Part shown: positions 1-5,946 of the stretch, piece by piece
How positions within the stretch are numbered: the first letter of the stretch is position 1
How the letters are laid out: each line of letters opens with the position of its first letter
NCBI GenBank assembly: GCA_902795985.1
Contig: CADBNG010000423.1
Coordinates: forward strand, 1-10,006
Reading direction: 5' to 3'
DNA: 10,006 nt
From: an uncultured Lachnospiraceae bacterium
GTDB taxonomy: Bacteria > Bacillota_A > Clostridia > Lachnospirales > Lachnospiraceae
The notes under the pieces: generated by a model
The model's input: only the letters and a program-made list of their open reading frames with translations
The model's database searches: none
Told to the model about the DNA's origin: nothing
Translations under genes and position numbers: made by a program

Positions 1-61
1 AAAGTATGCCGTCGTCACCGTGGAAGACGGAAAAATCCGGGCAGAACTGAAACGACTGTGA
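1..61 (+). CDS. C-terminal end of an unidentified protein (partial)
   Basis: An open frame enters from the left edge and ends at a TGA at 59-61. The readable residues are KYAVVTVEDGKIRAELKRL. This looks like the last beta strand and tail of a small globular protein. The rhythm is compatible with the C-terminus of YfcE-type metallophosphoesterases, but nineteen residues cannot establish that. An inverted repeat begins seven bases after the stop codon. I do not recognise the gene with any confidence. Confidence 0.5.
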   Translation, partial: KYAVVTVEDGKIRAELKRL

Positions 62-67
62 CCGAAT

Positions 68-97
68 TGGCGATAGGGGGACGGTTCCCTGTCGCCA
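68..97. repeat. Short inverted repeat / hairpin with a GGGGACGGTTCC core
   Basis: Arms at 68-78 and 87-97 are complementary over 11 positions, with a single G:U-type pair, around an 8-base loop (ggacggtt). No T-run follows, so it is not a classic intrinsic terminator, although it sits just after the upstream stop codon. Palindromes with a GGGGACGGTTC core recur as dispersed repeats in many bacterial genomes as far as I recall. That identity is from memory and was not checked. Confidence 0.6.
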
Positions 98-209
98 TTG
101 TTGCGGCTTCCTGTTGGTTTTGCCCGGCCTTCCGTTGCTTCTAAGCCTGAACTTTGGCAAAAACTAAGATGCATAAAGCAGCCTTGCCCCTCCTTCCGCC
201 GAACCCGCC

Positions 210-929
210 TTACCGCACCAGATTGATGATCCCGCAGATCCCGATCAGCAGATAGGTCAGCTTCCGCAGGGTGTCCGCGTTGAGCCGGTCCACGATCCGG
301 TTGGCGATCAGAAGGCCGGAGGCCATCCCGATCATGCCGGCAAGAATATAGGGCAGGTGTTCCGGCAGCAGGACGCCTCGGGCAAACCGGAAAACGGTGT
401 TATAAACGAGGGTGGTCAGGAAAAACAGCTGCAGGCATCCGAGGTATTCCGCGACGGAGGAAGTCGCGCCCAGGAAAAAAATCACCATCAGCGGTCCGCC
501 GATACCGAACAGGCCGTCGCACGCCGCGGATCCGGCAATGAACAACAGACTCAGAAGAAGCCCGGGTTTTTTCTCCGCGGCTTTTTTATTGAGAAACAGA
601 TAGTAAACGCATAAAAAGATCAGGAATACCCCGAAAATCTTTTTGGCGATAAAAGGATCCAGATAAACCGACAGGTGGATGACCGTGCTGGAGACCGGGA
701 TGTAAAGAAGGAGCGGAAGGAGAGCCAGCTTCAGGTTCAGCTTCTTCCGGTACCGGAGCAGCATCAGGAGGCACATCAGAATGCCGCCGGCAGCGGCGAT
801 TCCGGCCGAACGGGGAAGATCGAAATAAAAGGGCAGGACCATCATGACCACGACCATGGAGCCGAAGCCGGTCACACCCTGGATGGTTCCTCCGATGAAA
901 GAAGCGATGAGAAGGATGAACCAGATCAA
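210..929 (-). CDS. TSUP/TauE-SafE family membrane permease (probable sulfite/organosulfonate or other anion exporter)
   Basis: The 239-residue product is almost entirely hydrophobic, with about seven to eight membrane segments, the usual size for the TauE/SafE family. The N-terminal glycine-rich signature GGTIQGVTGFGS (residues ~13-24) and the second-half signature CDGLFGIGGP mark the two pseudo-symmetric halves of this fold. Family members move sulfite, sulfoacetate, taurine-derived or other small anions across the cytoplasmic membrane; the substrate here is unknown. A longer reading from a TTG at 962 has no ribosome binding site. The TTG at 929-927 has GGGAGG seven bases upstream, so I prefer it. 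The gene is divergent from the GTPase gene and has no obvious partner in the window. Confidence 0.85.
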   Translation of the reverse strand: MIWFILLIASFIGGTIQGVTGFGSMVVVMMVLPFYFDLPRSAGIAAAGGILMCLLMLLRYRKKLNLKLALLPLLLYIPVSSTVIHLSVYLDPFIAKKIFGVFLIFLCVYYLFLNKKAAEKKPGLLLSLLFIAGSAACDGLFGIGGPLMVIFFLGATSSVAEYLGCLQLFFLTTLVYNTVFRFARGVLLPEHLPYILAGMIGMASGLLIANRIVDRLNADTLRKLTYLLIGICGIINLVR

Positions 930-936
930 TGACGAA

Positions 937-942
937 CCTCCC
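937..942 (-). promoter_or_regulatory. Ribosome binding site that fixes a TTG start for the permease
   Basis: Read on the minus strand, GGGAGG lies seven bases before the TTG at 929-927. The upstream in-frame TTG at 962 has no purine-rich stretch before it. This moves the start eleven codons downstream of the longest open frame and removes a polar N-terminal extension, leaving the first membrane segment at the N-terminus as is usual in the family. Confidence 0.7.
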
Positions 943-1029
943 GGTTGAGCAAGGGTAAGCAATTTGCGGTAAAATCAGCCTATCACAGGCCGGAAGCAAA
1001 GTCCATGAAAGATTTTGGCGGCAGACCGT

Positions 1030-1058
1030 TTATCCCGCAGGGCATTTTGGGGTATACT
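1030..1058 (+). promoter_or_regulatory. Candidate sigma-A-type promoter for the GTPase-S4 operon
   Basis: A good -10 hexamer, TATACT, lies at 1053-1058. Seventeen bases upstream is only a weak -35 candidate, TTATCC (1030-1035). A transcript starting near 1065 would have a short leader of about 35 bases before the ATG at 1099. No competing promoter is visible, and the local AT-rich patch in a GC-rich neighbourhood supports it. It is predicted from sequence only. Confidence 0.4.
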
Positions 1059-1098
1059 TAATTGGTACTCCGGCAAAAAGGATCAGGACGGCCGAAAG

Positions 1099-3753
1099 AT
1101 GAAAAGAATTACGATCGGAATCATAGCGAATGTGGACTCGGGAAAGACGACTCTTTCCGAGGCCATACTGTATCTGTCGGGCAGTATCCGTTCTTTTGGC
1201 AGCGTGGACAAAGGCGAGGCCTATCTGGACAACAGTGAGCTGGAGAAAAAACGGGGAATTACGATTTTTTCCCGCCCGGCCCGGCTGACCTGGGGAGAAA
1301 CGGAGTTCATCCTGATCGATACCCCCGGCCACGCGGATTTTTCGGCGGAAACGGAACGGACCTTTTCCGTGCTGGATTACGCCGTCCTGCTGGTCCCGGC
1401 AGCGGAGGGGATGAGCGGCCGGACGAAGCTTTTATGGAAACTTCTGAAGGAATACCGGATTCCGGTTTTTGTCTTTTTCAATAAAATGGACCTGCGCCGG
1501 AAGATGGAAGGCGCGGGGGAAGAAGCGGGCACCGAGGATCCGGCAGTTTTGAAAATCCGTTCGGAACTGGTTTCGGAAATGAATGAAACCGCCGGCGGGT
1601 CGGCCGTGGATTTTTCGGAGTATCCGCTGGATTCCGGAGAGACCGAAGCGGCGAAAGCCCCGCAGGACATTTTCGAACAGCTGGCGGTCTGCTCCGAAGA
1701 AGCGCTGCAGGAATATTTCGGTACCGGAGCGGTTTCGGCCGCCCTGATCCGGTCCATGATCCGAAAAGGGGAACTGGCCCCCTGCTTTTTCGGGAGCGCG
1801 GCGCGGCAGGAGGGAGTCAGAGAGTTTCTGACAGCCCTGGACCTTCTGACGGAGGAAACCGTGTGGCCGGAGGAGTTTTCCGCGCAGGTTTATAAAATCG
1901 CCCGGGATCCGGACGGAACCCGGCTGACGTTTGCGAGGATTACCGGGGGAGCGCTTGCGGTGAAAACCGTACTGCCCGACGGGGAAGAGAGCGCGAAAAT
2001 ACAGCAGATCCGCCTTTATTCCGGCGAAAAGTACCGGACGGCCGATTCGGTCCGCGCCGGGGACGTATGCGCACTGACCGGCCTGAAGGAAAGCCGCGCG
2101 GGAACAGTTTACGGTACGGAGCGCACGGTTCATCCGCCGGTGCTGACCCCGGTGCTGAGCTACCGCCTGCTGACCCGGGAGGATCCGGCTGAAGTCCTTC
2201 CGGCGCTTCGGATCCTGGAAGAGGAAAATCCGGAGCTTTCGGTTTTGTGGGAGGAGAGCCGCCGGGAGATTCACGTCAGCGTGATGGGGAGAATCCAGCT
2301 GGAAGTGCTGGCTTCCGTGCTTCAGGAGCGTTTCGGGATCGCTGCGGAATTTGATTCCGGAGAAGTCCTTTACCGGGAGACACTGGCGGAGCCGGTAATC
2401 GGGGCCGGGCATTTCGAACCGCTGCGGCACTATGCCGAGGTCCACGTCATGCTGGAACCCCTGCCGCCCGGTACGGGAATCCTTGTGGAAAGCGCCGTAT
2501 CTTTTGACCGGCTTTCCCGGAACTGGCAGAATCAGATCCTTTCCGCCCTGGCGAAAAAACAGCACAAAGGGGTGCTGACCGGGGCGCCGCTGACGGACGT
2601 GAAAATAACCCTTACAGCCGGCCGGGCCCATCTGAAACATACGGAAGGCGGCGATTTCCGCCAGGCAGCGAACCGGGCGGTCCGGCAGGGACTGATGAAC
2701 GCGGAGAGCATCCTCCTGGAGCCGTATTACCGTTTCGTTCTGGAAATCCCCACAGAATCGGTGGGAAGGGCTTTAACGGATCTGGACCGGACCGGCGCGG
2801 AGTTTTCCGTTCCGTCCCTGCACGAAGAGAAGGGAATGTCGGTGATTGAGGGAAAAGGGCCGGTTGCGGCGCTGAAAGACTATCCGGCCGTTCTGGCTTC
2901 TTATACGAAAAACCGCGGAGCCATTCATTTCGTACCGGAGGGATACGGCCCCTGCCGGAACGCCGGCGAGATCATTCGGGCCAAAGCCTATGATCCGCTG
3001 GCCGATCTCCGGAATTCGCCGGATTCCGTTTTCTGCATGAACGGAGCCGGCCGGACGATTCCCTATGATGAGATCTACGATTATCTGGATATTCCCTTCG
3101 ACGGGTCCGAGGCGGCGTCGGCAGAGGAAGCGGTACCGGCGGCAGCCCGTGAGGAAGAGAGGTTTCTCAGTCCGCAGGAGGTGGATTCGATCATCGCGGC
3201 TTATGCCGGGGCCAACCGCCGCAAAGACAAAAGAAAATACGCGAAACGGAAAGTGCAGGTCAGCGTACCGCAGGGTCCCCGCCCTTCGAAAAAAAGCGGA
3301 CCGGTGCTTTTCCCGCTGGAGGCGGCAGATATCCTTTATGTGGACGGCTATAACGTGATTTTTGCCTGGGAAGAGTTAAAGGAATTAGCAAAAGACGGAA
3401 TCGGCGCCGCAAGGAGCGCCCTGATTGACCTTCTGAGCAAATATTCCTCCATGGTTGAATCGGAGGTTACCGTCGTATTTGATGCCTACCGTGTGAAGGA
3501 TAAAATGCGGGAGAACGCGCAGATGGCCGGTGTCCGCATTGTTTTTACCGAAGAGGATGAAACGGCGGACCGATATATTGAACGGGCCACCAATCTGGAG
3601 GACAGAAACCGGAAAGTGGCGGTCGTCACTTCCGATAACGCGGAACAGATCGTGGCCGGAGGCCATGGCAGTATGATCGTATCGTCGTCGGAATTTCAGA
3701 AGCGTTTCCGCGCGCTGGAAAAGGAACTGAAGGAGAACTATGGCATCCAGTGA
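1099..3753 (+). CDS. TetM-like ribosomal GTPase fused to a C-terminal YacP/Rae1-type NYN endoribonuclease domain
   Basis: This 884-residue protein has an EF-G/TetM body of about 690 residues plus an extra domain. GTPase motifs are intact: ANVDSGKT (10-17), RGIT (52-55), DTPGH (74-78), NKMD (128-131) and GSA (232-234). The later EF-G-like domains follow, ending near residue 690. In domain IV, where TetM has its S-P-V-S loop before ADFR, this protein reads HLKHTEGGDFR (511-521), so classical tetracycline protection is doubtful. A charged linker (~690-740) leads to a NYN/PIN-like domain (~743-884) with VDGYNVI (D749), VVFDA, ETADRYIE (D824) and TSDNAEQ (D846), the signature of YacP/Rae1, a ribosome-dependent A-site mRNA endonuclease in Bacillus subtilis. 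TetM itself is about 640 residues. The ATG at 1099 matches the family N-terminus and has AGGACGG upstream; an in-frame extension back to 1015 has no family match. The downstream gene overlaps the end by 14 bases. Confidence 0.88.
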   Translation: MKRITIGIIANVDSGKTTLSEAILYLSGSIRSFGSVDKGEAYLDNSELEKKRGITIFSRPARLTWGETEFILIDTPGHADFSAETERTFSVLDYAVLLVPAAEGMSGRTKLLWKLLKEYRIPVFVFFNKMDLRRKMEGAGEEAGTEDPAVLKIRSELVSEMNETAGGSAVDFSEYPLDSGETEAAKAPQDIFEQLAVCSEEALQEYFGTGAVSAALIRSMIRKGELAPCFFGSAARQEGVREFLTALDLLTEETVWPEEFSAQVYKIARDPDGTRLTFARITGGALAVKTVLPDGEESAKIQQIRLYSGEKYRTADSVRAGDVCALTGLKESRAGTVYGTERTVHPPVLTPVLSYRLLTREDPAEVLPALRILEEENPELSVLWEESRREIHVSVMGRIQLEVLASVLQERFGIAAEFDSGEVLYRETLAEPVIGAGHFEPLRHYAEVHVMLEPLPPGTGILVESAVSFDRLSRNWQNQILSALAKKQHKGVLTGAPLTDVKITLTAGRAHLKHTEGGDFRQAANRAVRQGLMNAESILLEPYYRFVLEIPTESVGRALTDLDRTGAEFSVPSLHEEKGMSVIEGKGPVAALKDYPAVLASYTKNRGAIHFVPEGYGPCRNAGEIIRAKAYDPLADLRNSPDSVFCMNGAGRTIPYDEIYDYLDIPFDGSEAASAEEAVPAAAREEERFLSPQEVDSIIAAYAGANRRKDKRKYAKRKVQVSVPQGPRPSKKSGPVLFPLEAADILYVDGYNVIFAWEELKELAKDGIGAARSALIDLLSKYSSMVESEVTVVFDAYRVKDKMRENAQMAGVRIVFTEEDETADRYIERATNLEDRNRKVAVVTSDNAEQIVAGGHGSMIVSSSEFQKRFRALEKELKENYGIQ
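3730..3735 (+). promoter_or_regulatory. Ribosome binding site for the S4 gene, inside the GTPase coding region
   Basis: AAGGAG sits four bases before the ATG at 3740 and is embedded in the final codons of the GTPase-nuclease gene. Ribosomes finishing the upstream gene pass over this site, so translational coupling is likely. The spacing is slightly short but workable. This supports 3740 as the start rather than a later codon. Confidence 0.65.
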
Positions 3754-4495
3754 AGAAATCCTGAAAAACCGGATCCTGGAGCTTGGAAGACAGGCAAAAG
3801 AAGGAGGGTATTATACAAACACCTCCTTTCTTTCCCCAGCGGAACAGGAGCTCTGTCATTCCGTAAGGGCCCAGCTGGCAGTTCCTTTCACTCTGGAAGG
3901 CGGACGCGAGGCAGCTGTCCGGAAACTGGCGGTTTTCGGGTCCGCCGAAGAGTTCGGATATGAATGGGATACCCCGGTCCGGATTCTGCATATCCGGCCA
4001 AAGAGTCAGAAGTTTGGTGAGGATTTAAGCCACCGTGATGTGCTCGGAGCGGTCATGTCGCTGGGAATCGAGCGCCGGCTGACCGGTGATATCGTTGTCC
4101 GTGAAAAAGAGGCCTGGATCTTCGCGCTGGATTCGGCAGTGGAATTTTTTACGGAAAACCTGACGCAGATCCGTCATACCCCGGTGGTCTGCGAAGAAGA
4201 AAAAGGACCGGTTCCAGCGCTTGAACCGCGCTTTGAAGTGATCCGGGCGAACGTCGCTTCGGAGCGGCTGGACCTGATCCTTTCCGCTGCCGCAAAAATC
4301 CGGCGGGAGGATGCGAAGAAGCTGCTGAATGCCGAAAAAGTCTTTATCAATGAACGGCTGGTTACTTCGCCCGGACATAAGCTGCGGGAAGGGGACGTGC
4401 TGGTCCTTCGCGGATTCGGAAAATTCATTTTTGACGGAACGCAGAACACCACGGCCAGGGGCCGGCTGAACGTTGCCCTGAGAAAATATGTTTAA
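3740..4495 (+). CDS. ylmH: YlmH-type S4-domain RNA-binding protein
   Basis: The 251-residue product matches the YlmH family in length (the B. subtilis protein is about 257) and layout. The middle domain contains the family hallmark HRDVLGAVMSLGIER (from H98) followed by TGDI. An S4 RNA-binding domain spans about 174-232 (ERLD, KLLNAEKVFINERLV, GDVLVLRGFGKF). YlmH proteins bind ribosomal RNA. In B. subtilis the family has been linked to ribosome-associated quality control, where it can stand in for the S4 protein RqcP. In many Firmicutes ylmH lies in the sepF/divIVA cell-division cluster; here it is instead coupled by a 14-base overlap to a ribosomal GTPase-nuclease gene. The start is supported by an AAGGAG site. 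The reading frame is intact, with no sign of decay. Confidence 0.87.
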   Translation: MASSEEILKNRILELGRQAKEGGYYTNTSFLSPAEQELCHSVRAQLAVPFTLEGGREAAVRKLAVFGSAEEFGYEWDTPVRILHIRPKSQKFGEDLSHRDVLGAVMSLGIERRLTGDIVVREKEAWIFALDSAVEFFTENLTQIRHTPVVCEEEKGPVPALEPRFEVIRANVASERLDLILSAAAKIRREDAKKLLNAEKVFINERLVTSPGHKLREGDVLVLRGFGKFIFDGTQNTTARGRLNVALRKYV

Positions 4496-4521
4496 CCGGG
4501 GACGCCGATCCGGTAAATTTT
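4495..4521 (+). terminator. Weak candidate terminator after the S4 gene
   Basis: A five-base-pair stem (ACCGG 4495-4499 with CCGGT 4510-4514, ten-base loop) is followed by AAATTTT. The stem is short and the T-run is brief, so it may only attenuate. It is the only hairpin between the S4 gene and the next one. Confidence 0.25.
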
Positions 4522-4550
4522 CTGAATTTTATACGCAGATTCTATTCTTT

Positions 4551-4573
4551 TTGTGACGGCTATAGAGTAAAAT
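4551..4573 (+). promoter_or_regulatory. AT-rich leader with possible promoter before the nuclease-like gene
   Basis: The 113-base gap between 4495 and 4609 is much more AT-rich than its surroundings. It contains a -10-like TAAAAT (4568-4573), TATAGA (4561-4566) and a -35-like TTGTGA (4551-4556). No pair has ideal spacing: TTGTGA to TAAAAT is only 11 bases. I read this as the likely start of a new transcription unit but cannot assign exact hexamers. Confidence 0.25.
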
Positions 4574-4608
4574 AACAGTAAACAGACTGTTTTGCAGAGA
4601 ACAATAAA

Positions 4609-5238
4609 ATGCTGTATGACCGAGATATCCGGGAGCCGCTGTTTGATTTTCTGGAAGCGGAATTCGGGAAAATGAGGATCCTCGAAGAAAAACGTACCGG
4701 GCGTTCCCGGGCGGATGTGGTCATGGTCCTGCCGGAAGCCCTTTGCGGAATCGAGATCAAAAGCGACGCGGATTCCTACACCCGGCTGAAAAGCCAGATC
4801 CGGGATTATGATCAGTATTATGACCGGAATATCATTGTAGCGGGAACCAGTCATGCCCGTCATGTGGAGGAGCACGTGCCGGAATACTGGGGAATCATCA
4901 CGGTGGAAGAAACGGAGGCAGGAGCGGACTTTTATTTCCTGCGCAGGCCCGGCGTTAATCCGAAGATGATACCGGAACTGAAAATCGGGATTCTCTGGCG
5001 GCCGGAACTGGCCCGTATCCAGGAACTCAACGGCCTGCCGAAATATGCCCGGGAGAGCAAGGCTTTTGTTCAGAAAAAAATCCTGGAAAAGGTGGACGAA
5101 GCGGTTCTGAGATCCCAGATCAGCCAGGAGCTGTTTGAACGGGACTATACGGAAATCGCGGAAACGATCCGGGAATACCGGAAAGAGCACGCGCCGAAAA
5201 AGCCGGCAAAACGGACCCGCCGGCGCAGGCGGTTCTGA
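4609..5238 (+). CDS. Small PD-(D/E)XK-fold protein resembling the sce7726 family
   Basis: The 209-residue product has the spacing of a PD-(D/E)XK nuclease core: D36 in RADVVMV, then E49-x-K51 in GIEIKSD, then a Q63-containing helix (LKSQIRDYDQYYD). The following IIVAGTSHARHVEEHVPEYWG stretch, with the tryptophan-glycine end, resembles sce7726-type proteins, which are widespread and of unknown role. The C-terminus (~195-209) is a strongly basic tail (KKPAKRTRRRRRF) that could bind nucleic acid. No membrane segment or signal peptide is seen. The ATG at 4609 has only a weak purine stretch upstream, so the start is less certain than for its neighbours. It precedes the HD gene by 44 bases in the same direction. 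Fold assignment is by motif only; nuclease activity is not established. Confidence 0.6.
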   Translation: MLYDRDIREPLFDFLEAEFGKMRILEEKRTGRSRADVVMVLPEALCGIEIKSDADSYTRLKSQIRDYDQYYDRNIIVAGTSHARHVEEHVPEYWGIITVEETEAGADFYFLRRPGVNPKMIPELKIGILWRPELARIQELNGLPKYARESKAFVQKKILEKVDEAVLRSQISQELFERDYTEIAETIREYRKEHAPKKPAKRTRRRRRF

Positions 5239-5282
5239 AAACCGCGGCCCGGGACGCGGAAGCACGGAATAAGAGGACAGTA

Positions 5283-5873
5283 ATGACTCCCGAGAAATAT
5301 CTGGAGATTCTGGCGCAGGCCCGAAAACTGAAAACCACTTTCCGGCACTGCTTCACAACGGAGGAGCGAAGGGAAAGCGTAGCGGAACATTCCTGGCGCA
5401 TTGCGCTGATGGCGATGCTTCTCTCGGGGGAGGAGGAGTTCCGGTCCACGGATCTGAACCGGGTCATAAAAATGTGCCTGATTCACGATCTGGGAGAATC
5501 TTTTACCGGTGATATCCCCACATTCCGCAAAACCCCCGGAGATGAGAAGAAGGAAATCCTTCTGTACGAGGAATGGGTGGAGGGCTTTCCGGAGCCCCTG
5601 CGTTCCGAATGGAAAGCGCTGATGGAAGAAATGAAGGCGCTTGAGACACCGGAAGCGCGGCTTTATAAGGCAATTGATAAAATCGAGGCCATTATTTCCC
5701 ATGATGAGTCGGATCTGGCCACATGGCTGCCTCTGGAATACGAATTGCAGCTGACTTACGGACAGGAAAATATGAAATGCTCTGAATTCATGCGGGCCCT
5801 CCGGGAGAAGGTGGATGAATGGACCCGGGAAAAGATCCGGCAGGGAGTGCCCGGCGGGGACGGCGGGCTTTAA
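5283..5873 (+). CDS. HD-domain phosphohydrolase, YfbR/HDDC2-like (probable nucleotide phosphatase)
   Basis: The 196-residue product carries a complete metal-binding HD set: H36 (ESVAEHSWR), H68-D69 (CLIHDLGE) with E72, and D132 (KAIDKIEAI). The spacing closely follows E. coli YfbR, a 5'-deoxyribonucleotidase with H33, H68, D69 and D137. The segments FTGDIP and WLPLEYEL are also typical of this cytoplasmic family. Likely substrates are deoxynucleoside monophosphates, but that is inferred from the family. The ATG has GAGG six bases upstream. It follows the PD-(D/E)XK-like gene closely and may be cotranscribed. The next gene, encoding an exported protein, begins 73 bases later. The sequence appears intact. 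Confidence 0.82.
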   Translation: MTPEKYLEILAQARKLKTTFRHCFTTEERRESVAEHSWRIALMAMLLSGEEEFRSTDLNRVIKMCLIHDLGESFTGDIPTFRKTPGDEKKEILLYEEWVEGFPEPLRSEWKALMEEMKALETPEARLYKAIDKIEAIISHDESDLATWLPLEYELQLTYGQENMKCSEFMRALREKVDEWTREKIRQGVPGGDGGL

Positions 5874-5946
5874 AAGCGGTTCAGGGAAACGGAACAGATA
5901 GATAAACATCAGAACAGGACATGACGAAGAATAGGACAGGTGCGTT

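Noticed and set aside
930..962. Eleven-codon N-terminal extension of the permease from a TTG at 962
   Set aside because: No ribosome binding site precedes 962, whereas the TTG at 929 has GGGAGG at ideal spacing.
1015..1098. N-terminal extension of the GTPase
   Set aside because: The extension has no similarity to TetM-type proteins and lies across the candidate promoter. The ATG at 1099 begins exactly at the conserved family N-terminus.
5849..5871. Possible terminator overlapping the end of the HD gene
   Set aside because: The stem is only five base pairs (GCCCG with CGGGC), lies mostly within coding sequence and is followed by just three T bases.
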